A DNA stretch of 64,000 nucleotides from Gymnopus androsaceus JB14 (taxonomy: Eukaryota; Basidiomycota; Agaricomycetes; Agaricales; Omphalotaceae). Shown here one piece after another: positions 34,205 to 47,041 of this stretch (position 1 is the stretch's first letter; each line of letters begins with the position of its first letter). A model generated the notes under the pieces. That model worked only from the letters and a program-made list of their open reading frames with translations. It searched no databases and was not told where the DNA came from. Made by a program: the position numbers and the translations under genes. The stretch lies in NCBI GenBank assembly GCA_009733575.1, contig ML769399.1:33537-97536 (forward strand). The letters run 5' to 3'.

Positions 34205-35075
34205 TCAATTGTACTTTGACATCAAGCAGAACTTCGGTTCATAACTTTCTAGCCACTCAAGATACTTTCCCCATCGACCGCCATGCCATTTGGAACTAAG
34301 TAGTTCCCATTCCTTACTTTCCGCCCCCATGGCATGCTTTATGACAAGCAGCGTCGCACTGAGCGCCTCATCAGCAAATGTTGGTTCTTTCTCCCTGACT
34401 AGTGTCTCCCTTTTGCCCATAATAACGTCTATTTTTCCCAAAGCAGTTTCAGCTTGAGCCCACATCTCCGCAATCTCCTGCTCCTCCAATTTCTTGTTAG
34501 GATCGAATGGGAACCCAATCTTAAGGTAGTCCACTTGCATACTGGGGCTAAGCTTGTGGTATACTTTAATGCGATAAGGGAGAGCCAAGGACGTCATGGG
34601 AGTGATGGATGTGTCCGAGGCGAAGAAGTGTTGAAGGATCTCTGTCTCGTCTGGTAGAAGTTTGGGCCCGGAGACCGGGTATGTATCGTCGAGATATTTC
34701 GCGATGCAAAATGAATCAGCGACAGCCATATTGGTAGCCGAGTCAAATATGAAGGGGAGTGTGTATTGGGGAGTCCCATCTGGACGAGTCCTTGTCGGCG
34801 GAGCACCGATTTCTTCCGCCTTTGCTTGGATCTCACCTACTTGAATTTCAGAAAAAATATCGACAAGAAAGCGGCTCCTGCACTCACCGCAATTAACGCA
34901 CTGCGTAATAAAAGGAATTCCTTTGTGCTGCAAAGCGAATCTGGAACACAATGAATGTCAGAAGGAGCAAACATGGGAGCTCCCAGCCGAAATTTTACCT
35001 GACTCTAGCTACGAAGGGGGAATATGTAGGATAAGGACCTTCGAATAGAGGATGGAAGTCATATAAAGTGATCAT
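34205..35075 (-). CDS. glutathione S-transferase-like protein
   Basis: Three exons. ATG at 35075 opens MITLYDFHPLFEGPYPTYSP and FVARVR, joined to FALQHKGIPF and then, after a second intron (about 34842-34890), to IQAKAEEIGAPPTRTRPDGT. The thioredoxin-fold N-domain continues YTLPFIFDSATNMAVADSFC with IAKYLDDTYPVSGPKLLP, the glutathione-site cis-Pro and Asp-Ser region. The helical C-domain has EIAEMWAQAETALGKIDVIM and FADEALSATLLVIKHAMG. It belongs with fungal GSTs of the Ure2p/GstFuA-like type, used in detoxification or as ether-cleaving enzymes; the substrate cannot be told. No frame break is seen. Confidence 0.8.
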
Positions 35076-37725
35076 TGCTGGACCCGTCGTAGGGCTTTAG
35101 ATTTTAGCTCGTAGCCTTTATAGAGCCTAACGGTGACAAGGGTCAGACTGTATAGCTCTGTTGGAGATTTACGGTCCCGAGAGAGTGTGCGGGAACATCG
35201 TAGAATTGTATGGAACTTGATAGAACAATCTGGAAGTATTCGGTAGCGTACTAGAAGCGAGACCTCAAGCCCGAGTTGGGGCAGTCCCACCATCTTTCCA
35301 CTGCGCCAATAACCTGCTAAGCGAACTCTCCCTATTTGCATGACTGTCGGGTCCTGGTTCAAGATGATAACTTTGATTTCCCGCTGGGTCAAGAATTCAT
35401 AATGCGAGGCCAGTTATTGAATTTGGATACAAGGTAGCCTTGCAACTGTACTTAGTTGCTTATCTCGATTTCCATTTACTTAGCCGGAAATTCATAATAG
35501 GGTCCCAGCTATTGAATCTGGATACCCCAGAGCAGCCTTGGTGGAAATTCGCGAAGAGTACAAGGAGCCTTAGTCAAAGTTGCGGCGTTGTTAGGATAAG
35601 CGCTTAAGTATAACTTGCTGCTTGGTCTTCTTCACTTGGTCTTCCTTCACTTTGCGTCAGCTACTATAAGCTAGTAGTCTAGGCGCTCGAAGTGCATTCG
35701 GGGTCACATACCCATTATATCTTGAAATCGAAGTGGTGCATCTTTTCTCAATCGATTTGTAGGTCAGGCTGTTTCTACAGTAAGTATTGTCAACCGCTGT
35801 GAAGTTACAAGTAGTACGGGGAATCACCCAACTGTTTCACAGTTGTGTCGCTTATGCAGTATGGAATGGGCGCGGAAATGTGGTATGTAGTTCATACAAT
35901 GAAGGCGGCCATCGATTAATTATTCTAGTATGTAGTCGGTTGTACACCTAAAACAAGGAAACTGTGAGTGCCACCATGTCATAGCCCTCGATTCCATCGA
36001 TGATCCATCACTTGAAGGTTCGTCCTGCCGCGTCCCCCTTCATTTCCTTAAATTATTTATCGAGTGTGCTGAAGTAGGAACTCCGTCAATAGTGGCGCTC
36101 GATCATCTCAGGCTCTTAACTCTCTTCAAGATAATAGTGTGTATCTTACACAGCCGGAGCGGAGAATATAGGCAATGAAGATGCTGGAAGGCTGCTAAAC
36201 AAACCAAAAACAAACCATAGTAAATCGCACCAATTCATCTGAACTGATGTTATTCTCAGTTCACGCATTCAGCTTCTTAGAGTCACACGCCTGTGTTTCG
36301 TCATTAACTGTCTAGAGCAGGTGTCCACAGTGATAAATGTATGATAAAATAGAAGAAAATCATTAGAGAAACGGCTGGGTGCGGATATAATGTATTCGAC
36401 TCTGGCCATTTTCACTAGCCATGGTTCGCTACCCCGAGGTCCAACGCAAGTGAATGCCGTGTTCTAGGTAATAATTTCTCTCAGAAGGATGCAGTGCAAC
36501 GCCTTCTGAATCTTGCGCATTCCAATGACTTGTTCAGCGATCATGTAGAGTAGGGATTTCACCAGCGTTTGCTAGGGCTCTAAAAATCACACATACTAAC
36601 TCCTGTGGTGTTCGGCAGATGGGAACGTGTTACAGTGCTAAGTATGCTTTATCGATGTAAGTTTTGTTTCTCACCGACCATTATTCAGGGAATACATATA
36701 CAGGGTTTATCGAATCTTCTTCGAGGATTCGATCCCCCCGAATGGCTGGCCCGTTCGGTATTTTAAGTCTCGCTGATGCGGCTGGATACTACGTTAATAT
36801 TCACGAGAAGATATATCCTTCACATGCCTTCAATCCCGATAACTGAAAGATGAAAGATGAAAAAAAAACCCAGATGTGAGAAATCCAATAGTTGGGCTCG
36901 GGTTCGGACTTTGTGGGATTCTCACTTGCTCATGTGGGCTGTGCTGGACGTCAGCAGGCTCTTTCCACTACTTGGCTTACCATCGCGATAACCACCAGAT
37001 GGAAATGGACAGGAGGATAAGATCATTCCACAGAAAATTTTATACGTGAGCCTTATGGTCACAAGTACTTACTCACATTCGGGCGCTTGGTCGGGCGCCA
37101 CCATTTTATGTTCCATTACTCTTCGCAGCAAAAATAGCAGTCACCTATCCCTCAAGTTCAACTAGATCCTGAACCATTTATGAGCTTTTGGATGAGTTTC
37201 GCTGTTGTCTCTATGTCCAGATTTGAAGTCTAGGTGGTGCACAGTGTAGCAGGGTAGATCTACTCTACATATGCAGATAACTGACAGAGTGGTATTTATC
37301 ATCTTGTGTTCGTAACTTCATCAATCTGTACTCTGACTGGAAATTCCATGCATCCTATCCTTCCTGACAGTTAGAAGCCACATAGATTTACCGCGGAGAT
37401 TGGATCGTCACCAGATAGACCTACCAATGCCATTCACAATCCCGCCTTCATTCTTCATGTCAAAGGCCTAATTAATATTCCTTTCCAATAAAATGATACT
37501 TTCGGAGGGATCTACTTTTGAAAATAAACGCAAGTAAAAATACAGCTAGAAATTCCGGCCCCACAGTCTTCTGTCATCGAGGTAAACGTAGGTACATGCA
37601 AGACAGGATGTCATGAGTCCATTGATCACTGGAAAAATATCTGAGAATCGGTTAATATCACGGAAAGAAAGTACAGGCACACACTTACTCGATTCTAAGG
37701 CTTCGGAACTGCAATACCGGATTGA
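35076..37725. other. long intergenic region with a short direct repeat
   Basis: No supported gene in 2.6 kb. An imperfect direct repeat of about 50 bp lies at about 35393-35442 and 35487-35540 (AATTCATAAT, CCAG-TATTGAAT-TGGATAC, AGCCTT). Small frames such as 36664-36846 have no support. The flanks may hold the GST promoter and the ICMT 3' end. Confidence 0.5.
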
Positions 37726-38535
37726 TTAAGCCAAGCCAGGGAAGAACCACCAGGGTACGTTCGTAGCATATTTCTCCCACTCATCGGGAAAGAGTTTCTG
37801 CATCTGCTTGTCCTCAGCCTCGGCACGACTAATGCCAACAGCCAGCGTCCAGACCCACCATGCTGCCCAGACAACAATTGCACTACCGGAAGATCGCAAA
37901 GGCCCACATTCAGTGAGCCAGCTACCTTCCGTCAGATGCGAGAATGCGAGTCCAGCAACGAGCAACATCGATCCGGTGTACTGTGTGCGCAAACAGTCAG
38001 TCAGTCATCAGGGAGGAAGGTGTACGCTCGTCTTACAGCGGGATGTCGAACCCAACTATAAAAGCGGGAGGTGATCAATTTATGTGCGGGATGTACGGTG
38101 AGATCGAATGTGAAAAGTTGTCCGAGGGTTTTGAAACAATCAAGACGGATATATGAGCCCAAGCAAACGGCGATAATTCCAATGATGAACATCGGTGATG
38201 CGCGCAGGAAGGGGTCACTGGTATGTGGGCAGACGATAGTGGAAGCTATAGGAGAGACGGAGGTCAACGGGACTACAGTGCTGATGTAGTACACGATTTC
38301 AAAGAAAGCGCAAATCCATAGGACGGTCATATGTATCTGCAAGATTAAGCAATCAGCTGGTATTCTCCTGAGCAACACCAAACTATACCTTGAAGATAAG
38401 GGGAGCAATCTGGAGGATGTATAGCTCTTCTTTATGGTATCGACTCTTTTCTTGTGTAGGGTTGGGAGGAGTGCATGCCCAGTGATTGGAGAGTGCTTGG
38501 ACAACGACGAGCGACACTCTAACAAGAGACATTGG
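37726..38535 (-). CDS. isoprenylcysteine carboxyl methyltransferase-like protein (STE14/ICMT family)
   Basis: Start MSLVRVSLVVVQALSNHWAC (38535); a longer in-frame Met at 38601 exists, but the hydrophobic start fits the family better. Three exons: the intron at about 38337-38389 joins LQIAPLIFK to IHMTVLWICAFFEIVYYIS, and one at about 37985-38037 joins SRFYSWVRHPA to YTGSMLLVAGLAFSHL. The hallmark C-terminal block is YSWVRHPA-YTG, then ISRAEAEDKQMQKLFPDEWE and KYATNVPWWFFPGLA. Several membrane helices are visible. In the ER these enzymes methylate the farnesyl-cysteine of a-factor pheromones, Ras and other CaaX proteins. No frame break is seen. Confidence 0.8.
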
Positions 38536-39892
38536 AGAAAGACGAGAAGTTGTAAGTGGGTCGAAAATCAGATCCAGATTAACCTCAACTTTATAGGGCA
38601 TGGTAGAACGGTAAGTACTACAACCCGGATATCAATATTGAACATCTAGAGATTGTCTACAAAGAAAGCGATTGTTCCGCGGGGCAAGATGCTTCGATCG
38701 TTATTCTGTGGCACTCACTCATTCTCGAAATTCTTTGGCGTTGCAACGAGGCATTACCTACTTATCAGAGTCAGGCCTCGAGGCATGTGAGGTTAAAGAA
38801 GCCTGCATAGTAGGGGCAGAAGTTAGAACACAAAAAAAGGTTGTGAGCGAGAATTGGCCGGTTCAGTGGCAGCTTGATTTACCAAACTTCATATGTTGTA
38901 TCTTGGCCTTGCAGATCTTCAGCCCGATGAAAGTTGAAGTTAAGACGTGACGCATCATGCGTCGCGGTTTCCAACTCCGCTGTAAGTATCAAACTTCCTT
39001 TTATATCCATGATACAGTATTTCGGCCAGAAGTAATTGTCTGTATAGTTGCAGAATATTATCCAACCCGAGAATGCAAGATTTAATTTACTGGAAGTGGT
39101 GTCTTCATCACTGCGTACGTCGTACATTCTGTTCTACTGGTGAAGAGTCAGAATAATCGTACTAAGAATCGTGCACCAATTAATTACGCACTGTTTCAGA
39201 GTCCTGGATCTTCAGTCTGCTTAAAGATTTGAATCTCCAGTAGCTCTTGTTTCACGAGGGAGTTCACTATGTTCTGCTTCTGGCACGTTGGACTTTTCTT
39301 CTGACTCTGACTTAAGGCATATTCATGATCCTAATAAACAGAGGCGACAGAACCTGCACTCAACCGCTTCAGCTGAGGTCAGGCGGAGAAGTACATATGC
39401 ATGTACAAAAATCGGTTATTTGGTGCTCATACTTAGGGTCCACTGTATGCCGCCGCTTATCCTATTCTATCTTTGCTATCTTCGCTATAATTATACTTTC
39501 GACTGGAGCTTCTTACCAATGAGGCCTGCTTGCTATTCCAACTATGAGAAAAATTCTGGTCCTGATGCAATCTTAATCCTTCCGAGCAGCATCCACCGAA
39601 GTTCAAACCTCCCCAAGCTCAAACTTGAGATGCACGCCGGATTGAAATGTTCATGTACAGTATGCTTATCAGGCGGCGCAGTTCACTTAGGCTTGACGAT
39701 GGAGTCCATTATTCATGCGATCCAAGTAATCGCCTCGAAACCTCGAGCGTCACTACTAGATCTGAGTAGATGAGCGTTAGCGAAGATCAATTGCCAATTA
39801 TAATATTCATTCGCGGCGGTGTATTACATTATTCTACAAACCATAAGAGAGATACAAGAACTTCATGTACAGACAACGAGAGATCAAAAAGC
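38536..39892. other. intergenic region with an unsupported open frame
   Basis: The plus frame 39288-39773 (161 codons, MDFSSDSDLRHIHDPNKQRR) is the longest but shows no motif, TATA box or splice support. The rest is non-coding. Confidence 0.4.
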
Positions 39893-42800
39893 TTAAGAAA
39901 GATCAAAGCCAGCATTAGACATGATGGCCTGCAGTAATTTTGAGCGCAGTATTCGTTCATCCTGATATCGAGGAAGCTACGATAAAAAAAAAGATTCAGG
40001 CGAGTTAAGGAACCTCCGCAATCAATAGAACACACCTTCAACAAATTAACACAAGTGCTGGAAGTTGGAAGGCGATGCTGATCGCCACCAGCGTCTCGAA
40101 TAGCAAAATTCGGCACGAGCTCCTTGAATCCTCTACAGTATTTTTATTTTCGATGAGCACGTAAAAATATAGATAGTGAGCGATCCTTACAGTAATGGCG
40201 GTCTGCTGCAACTCGTGACAAAACGAAGAAGGGCCCTGCGCTGTTCCTGGTCAAACGTGTTGACAACCTGTGAACATTATCTCTGCTTAACGGGAAGATT
40301 ATAAAGGCGTATTCATGTGCACTTACATTCCAGAACGCCACAATGGTAGGCTCAGAGGAATCGTACAGGCCTCCATAACTAGTGTTGGCTCTGAGATCAT
40401 CCAAATCGATAGGTGAGTTGACACCACCGAGTAGGATCTGCAATTCCTGTTGATTGAACATTCTATACAAAAATCAGCAACAACGTCGGCGGACGGGAGA
40501 ATATGAGAGAGGGACGTCAGGGTCACAAATGGCACAGGGACGCAGAGAGCTAGGTGAACGACAGCTGACGGACGGATGGGTTCCGCCGATTTTTTTTTTT
40601 TTTTTTTTTTTGGTTGTAACGAAGCAGGGTCGGAGATTGTGCAGACGAGCGCAACAAGGCGGATCAAGACTCACCTAATCCATTTCGGTTCAATCATTTC
40701 GGAAAGACCCTCAAAGAACGCTTCGCTCTGCGACTTTATCTGTTTGCTCAGCTTGAAATGGCAAACCAGGTAAATATACTGCAAGCGATTCTCTTTCGTC
40801 ACAGCAATATTTGACCCATTACGAATGAGGTCGATTGTGCGTGTCGTACCAAATTCTGGGGAAAAGAAAAAAAAAAAAAGACGTAAGATAGAGCTTAGAT
40901 TATCATGCCTCAAGGACGCGCACCTTCAATTTCGACAGTAAAGTTCAAACTAAGGTCTTCAAAGTTACCGGTATGGTGTTTAAGGAACACCAAGCCCTTG
41001 TACACATCGGGATCTAATGAGGCAAGGTCATCCAGGAATGATTGCCGACCAAGCCACTGTTATTGGACAGGTCGTTTCAGATACGCAAGCAAAAGGTTCA
41101 TAGATAAGAGAGTGCTAACCTTGGCCAAAAAAAGCCTGCAAAAGCGACATCGACCAAAATGCCCTCGTACATTGCTTTTCCAAGAATACGTCCAATAAAG
41201 CGATACCAGTTCAAACTATGCGCTGTAACAAATTTTTGGATAAACGGCAAGAAAAAGTATAAACACATTTGAGAACAAACCTTCAGTGGCGTATGCATGT
41301 GGATTTGGATAAAGCTCATTGTTCTCATTACTCAACCAGAGTCCTCGGTCGGTGTCAAAGACTTCCTTGCACAAGGGAGGTGAAAAACTCTTTGAAGACT
41401 CCTCCGCCGTCTATACCGGCTCTAAAGAAAACGGGGTAAAAAAGATACCGGTGTCAAAAAAAGCTAGGAAGCTTCAAACGACAACGAGACTCACTCTTCC
41501 TCCCCCCATTGATCAATAAAGATAATCTGCACCGGCTTCTTCAAATCTGCATCTCCCAAATGATCGAACCCGTCTTGCGCCACATTACCTCGACGTACAG
41601 TCACGGTTTGTTGTCGACCTCCGGCACTGCGAGAGCTTCTCATATCGTTCACCGCAGCATGCAAATTCGTCCGTGGATTGATTGCATGCGCAGATCGCTA
41701 GTAATAAAAAAGATTTAGCTCCGAGGACAAAAGTGCATTGCTAGATTGACATACGGAATTAGAGGGTCTTTGCCAATGATATCCAAGTGGATAAAGTTTC
41801 TGAAGATAGCCACGCGAACATGGAAGGGGATGGCAAATGGGATGTTGTTAAGCACGCCCAATCGGGGAGAAAGGTAGTTTAGCTTTCGCTTCGAATAAGC
41901 AGAAGCGCCAGGGCCATGAGATCTGGGACCACGGCGTGGTGAGCTAACACTATCCATGCTAACGTCTTCCGAATCAGAGTCCTCCAAAAGCTCTTGAGCT
42001 TCAAAGATGGCTGCTTCGACAAAACCTGTCATCTCCGGTGTGAGCTGCATATCTCCTCCGCGAGTACCGCTTGAATCATCTCCGTCGTTGAGAACCAGCC
42101 AGCCACCTTTCGGGATGAAGGGTTTTCGAGCGTCTCGAGCATTGATCGCGAGAAGGCATTTAGTGACCTTTCCGCGAATTTCGAGCCACGTTAGGCCAAC
42201 ATGCGGCACAGGGACAACAGAACTAAGTATCGAGGATCCGGAATCAATCCCTAAATCACTTCCATGCATCCAAAGCACCCATGCGATATTGAGAAGCTGC
42301 CGAGTAAACGCAGCGATTTCGTCCAAGGAAAGTGGATTTTTCTGTGATATACTCGAAGCAGTCCCCGCTAAATTCGAGAAAAACTCGTCATCTCCCATGG
42401 TCATCAAGCCTTGCGAGTACAAGTCTGCAAGGAGAAGTAATGGAGTCCAGGGGTCTTCGCCTGCATTGGATGCAGCCCCGTGAAGTCTGGTGGTTGGTCG
42501 CAAAGGGTCCAAGTAACTAGCACGAGAGCCGGCGGTACTTGGACCCGCAGGAGCATTATCTACGTCCATCGCTTCGGTGGGCTTTGGTTCCGATACCAAA
42601 TTGCTTCCCAGCCCCCCACCTCTAACCCAGCCCCTCCAGATTTCCCTCACCAGTCCTCCGCCATTCCACGACCAAAGCTGAGCAAAGATGTCGTGTTGTT
42701 TCGAAGGCCAAGCGCCTACCACGGCATGCATAAACGTGACAAGAAAATAGCGTGATGAGCCGAGAGCTTTTGAGACATTAAGAATAGAAGCTATGTGGGT

Positions 42801-44204
42801 TGAAGATGGTAGGGTAAGAAGCCTCTTTAGCGTGCGGGAATCGAGAGTGGGAAGAGCAGGAGGCGCGGTATTGTTGAAAGATGACACGACGGTGACTCGT
42901 GTACGCGACGGCGCGTCTTCAGAGTCCGAATCATATCCTGATCGCACCGCGGAGGGTGCCGCAGAGGGACTCTCTAATGCACCCGGTGGAATAACGTTCA
43001 AGATATCACCTAGAAGCCGCAAATAAACTGCTAACGTAGGTCCCGGTAGCTTGGAATACCGAGGAGGCGTGAACGCGAGGAGATTGGCGATTAGATGGAT
43101 TTTAGCTTCCAGCGCGGCTGTAGTTGCCGTGTCAAGCAAAAACGTGGACAATTGTAAAGAACTGCTGGAATTAGAGTATATCACGTTTAGCTTGGATAAC
43201 GGGAGATGTGAGGATAGATGGGTGAGGGATGGCAAAGGGAGGCGGTTGGGAAGCAGAGGGATGGTCAAAACGTAGATCATCAATTCTTGCATAGCCAACG
43301 CATATTCAGGTGTCGTGGCATCTAGAATAGTGAAAGGCGCTGTGGAAAGTGGGATGAGGAGAGGTAGAGACGGAGATGATTTGGCCTCAATAGGCTTATT
43401 GATAGGCAATCGAAACAATGAGAAATAGGAAAGGAAAGATCACGGGTAGAGAAATGGGTCAGAAGTCGGTTTTGGAAAGAAGCGGGAAAAACATACAATT
43501 GCATTTATGGAGGATGCCAATAACGAGTAGAAGCCATGCGAGAGCAGATAGCCTGTGAATTCCTTCACTACTTTCTGACGAGTAGAGTTCGAACTAGATT
43601 CGGGGCCCGCGGAAAGCAGCGAGTTTAAAATCTTGAGATGAACTAGTGAACCATCAAGCCTGAACAATGAGACGCGTCAGAACATGCTGGACAAATAACA
43701 AGAGGGCTACTCACTGAGGACTCCGCGCAACCTCTTGCAGTAGAGACAATAGGATTTGCTTGAATAGCACGAGATAACTTGTGATAGAATCGCCATCATT
43801 GAAAAGGTCGAAAACATGGTCTGGACTAACAGTCAGCTTAATCTTTCTTTGAATGAATATTCGAACGCACCAGACCCATGCTCAACGAGCTTCTCCGACC
43901 AACTATTCACGATCGTGTCGCGGCCAACGACAACCAACATACGCAGAGTCTCCAGACTCAGCAGATCTCCTTTGTTCAATGCATCCTCTAATTTCTTCCT
44001 CAGCTGTACTCTGAGTTGCTGCTGTTCTTTCAAACCACGCCACCATGCTTGCAACTTTACCGCGCCATTTGTTTGTTTCTGAAGTATAATACGCTCTTCT
44101 CGTCTTAGCTTTGCCTGGTCGATAATTGAGGAATGAGAGGTAGAAGATGAGGCGCCGCCAAGATTGATTTGTTTTCGACGTTCCGAGCCAAAAAGAGGTA
44201 GCAT
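39893..44204 (-). CDS. HUL5: HECT E3 ubiquitin ligase, HUL5/UBE3C family
   Basis: A large multi-exon gene. ATG at 44204 starts MLPLFGSERRKQINLGG. An IQ-like motif (AVKLQAWWRGLKEQQQLR) follows near residue 50, then a long helical region whose biggest exon is about 41755-43418. The HECT domain includes VQIIFIDQWGEEE, GLWLSNENNELYPNPHAY, LNWYRFIGRILGKAMYEGIL, FFLAKWLGRQSFLDDLASLD, KWIRMFNQQELQILLGG and FKELVPNFAIRDAGGDQHRL, with the catalytic Cys in PTSSTCVNLLKLP (about 40060). It ends QAIMSNAGFDLS, TAA at 39893. The family extends ubiquitin chains on proteasome-bound substrates. All splice junctions I followed keep the frame. One HECT intron carries a 22-T run and another an A-rich run. Confidence 0.9.
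40590..40611 (+). repeat. poly-T tract (22 T) in a HUL5 intron
   Basis: Twenty-two consecutive T on the plus strand inside an intron of the minus-strand ligase gene (A-run in the transcript). A shorter A-rich run lies at about 40864-40880. Confidence 0.95.
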
Positions 44205-45353
44205 TGAAGCTGATCTGGATTAGAAATCAATACAAGTTACTGTAGATTTTGTTAGAAGCGTTCACTATACCTATGTTTAAGAGGATTTCAGCCAAAATAC
44301 GCCACAGAGTATAGACGATCGCGACGAATGTGTACAGCCAATGTACAGATGAGTGGTGAAGGGTGATGTCAAATGACTCTAGATAGAGATTCTACAACTT
44401 TGGAACTAAAGCTGTGGAAAGAATGTCGAAGATGGACGAAGATGCTCGAATCTTCGAGGCCGAAGCCGCGTACCATGATGCGTAATCCTCCCGTGACGGC
44501 GCTAAAGTTAAGCGCTATGGGTGAGTTTCTTGTCTTTCACTTCCGATACAGGTACGGTACTATAGGGCTCCCAAACGGTTGCATCGATCCGAATGGAATC
44601 CTTGAACGGAAGGTTGAAGATTCAGGATTGCTTCGACGTGGGGTTTTCTGCTTCACCGGTGCCAAACAGTCCGACAGCTTCAAAAACTTACAAGCACTGG
44701 TTACTTCATTCTGGCGTTCAATTCTGACTTGCTTTTCAAGATATTATCCAATGGATAATTGGTCAACGAACCTTAAAGTACGGGCGCATGCAACCTAGTA
44801 AGGATGCTATCCTGCCATTGTCCTCATAGACTTGACTGCGGCTTGCCCTGAAATGGCCGCAGAGCTCAGCGCTCAGGCCTCAGGCTTTTGCCTTCACTAT
44901 CACTGCTAGTAGTATATTAGCATCAGCTGGGATATCACCAACGATGAAAGCGGGGGTTTCAGCCAAGGGATTTGCGTTCGCACTGTACATTGTACTAATT
45001 CTAGTAAGTCCGAGGTCCCAAGTACTTTGAAGTTTGAGCCAGCTTCGCCTTCACTGAAAACCACATATGTATATAGTCACGCACGTCATTCACTCCCGTT
45101 GCCAAAGGTTGCCAAGCGTTCTATCAATGTCGTATCAACGTATCAATAACTGAAGATGAGCGTGGCGGTGAACGCTTAAGAGCCTCGACCGTGATGTTGT
45201 CCTATTTCTTCCCCGCCCTCACCGTCCAGCGTTCTGCCTCTGCGTTCTCCTTCATTATTTAAAGCACTGTGTGCACTTTTTCTTTCGTCGATTCGTTCCG
45301 AGTCTTTAATCAATATCCTCTCTTTTCTACCGAAAACGAAGCAAACTTCCACC
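44205..45353. other. intergenic region including the promoter of secreted gene copy 1
   Basis: No supported gene. From about 44700 the sequence is related to 46632-47041 upstream of copy 2 (shared CATTCTGGCGTTCAATTC, GGATAATTGG, TTCTTCCCCGCCCTC and CCGTCCAGCGTTCTGCCT). A TATTTAAA box lies at 45256-45263. Confidence 0.6.
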
Positions 45354-46145
45354 ATGCACGGCACATTCAACTTGAAGCTCACCTTTATCTTTCTCGTGTT
45401 TTCAAGCGTCATTTCCATTGCGGCTGCTCAGGCCGCCGTCCAATGTACATCTGTGGACAAGGCCGGATCGCCGCTCGTAGGTCAAGGGGTGAATAACGAA
45501 GATGGAACTGTAACTTGCACTTATCAGACTGCGAGAGCTTGTACCTATTTCGCAGCAGTGAGCCTCTTCTTCCGGGTCCATTACCACGAAATGTGCTGGT
45601 TCGGCTAACCATACTTTTCTAGAACGGTGAAAACGAATCTGGATCTAGTAATTGTCCCGCTGGAATCCCTCAGACAGTTTCAGGATCTAGCAGTTCCAGC
45701 AGTGCCAGTGAGTTTTTTCTTTGAACACTTACATCTCAATTGACCACAATTGATGAATTCTGCAGTTGCGGCATCGTCGAGCAGCACTTCACTGGCGGTC
45801 TTGTCCACATCTTCTGTGGCCGCTACTAGTATATCGTCAACGTCTTCCAGCGTCGCGCAGACCACCACCGCTTCCTCTTCCTCCGTTTCATCTACCACCT
45901 CCATTTCATCTACTACCACTGTTGCAGTCACATCTACTACTACAACGCCATCATCAGGGAGTAGTACTTCGGGCTTTACGACCGTCACTACTTCGGTCTC
46001 TCAGCCCGCTACCAACACCCCGTCGGGCACTAACTCATCGTCTGCGCCTACTAAAAGCAACTCGGCAGTATCAGTCTTCGCTCAAGGATCGGTTTCCTCT
46101 GTGGTTGGAATTATGATGGTCTTTGCGGCAGTGTACAGAGCTTGA
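45354..46145 (+). CDS. small secreted, Ser/Thr-rich GPI-type protein, copy 1
   Basis: Signal peptide MHGTFNLKLTFIFLVFSSVI with SIAAAQA, then a short Cys module (AVQCTSVDKAGSP, DGTVTCTYQTARACTYF, SNCPAGIPQTVSG) with four cysteines. Two introns follow: GCAGCA/gtgagc to AACGGTG (about 45559-45623), and about 45710-45765. A Ser/Thr mucin-like stalk comes next and the protein ends with a hydrophobic tail (VSVFAQGSVSSVVGIMMVFA, AVYRA), the layout of a GPI-anchored wall protein. The function is unknown. It is a tandem duplicate of the gene at 47042-47844, including the promoter, and has a TATTTAAA box 90 bp upstream. Confidence 0.75.
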
Positions 46146-47041
46146 CCATAATTGGCGGCATTGGATGGACTTAGTTTTAGGTAGGGGGAAAGTTGGGACA
46201 TATTGGACGATATAACAGGACTATCGAGCACCTTTAATAATTAATAATTATTTCACTACACAGGCTGTGGTACTTATTGTTGGGTATTCAGGAACAATTT
46301 TGTCGTCGATACAAGTCAGCTACTAATTATGCTTTGAACTTGAAATTAAATAGAGAGCTCCGCAGACAGAAACCCTATGAGGCTCGGCGATAGGTGCTGA
46401 AGTTAGGCGCGTGCGCAACCTGTCCTGGCTCAGTGCTTTCTTTCTTCATTCTTATCTTATGGGTCGGATACAAGCATCCTAATAAAATTCGATCGCAGTT
46501 GAATTTGGAATCGCATTTGGCTTCGACGTGCTAGCCTTTCTCTGCTTGGCCAGCGCGAAACGATTCGAAGCCTCAAAAAATTATTACATCGGGTATTCAA
46601 GAATTTGACCTCGAATGTATCTTGGCTATTCATTCTGGCGTTCAATTCCGAAATTTTTCAAGATACTGCCCACTGGATAATTGGCGAGCGATCCTTTAAT
46701 ATCCTGCGTTGTGCTCGTAGTAAGTATCGCTGCGTGAATTTGCGTTTGCACTGGTTTGTGCCAAATCTGGCAAGTCCGATTGTATAACATCCCTGTGCTT
46801 TGCTCTCGAAGTTGCCAAGCATTCTATCAACATACTTATCCATAACTATGTAGAGAGTAGATCGCGATGAACGCCTCCGTTTATATGCTGTCCTGTTTCT
46901 TCCCCGCCCTCGCCGTCCAGCGTTCTGCCTTTCCATTCTCCTTCGTTATATAAAGCACTGTATGTGCTTGTCTTTCCTCAATCCGCTCCCCGTCTTCTTC
47001 GACTTTTCCCTTTTCTACCAAACACGAACCAAACCTCCACC
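46146..47041. other. intergenic region with duplicated promoter
   Basis: From about 46632 the sequence is the duplicate of the copy-1 upstream region. A TATATAAA box is at 46947-46954. The first part (46146-46630) is AT-rich without a gene. Confidence 0.6.

Noticed and set aside
37726..38535. Mating-type/pheromone locus near the ICMT-like gene
   Set aside because: No pheromone precursor with a CaaX end and no STE3-type receptor was found in the flanks.
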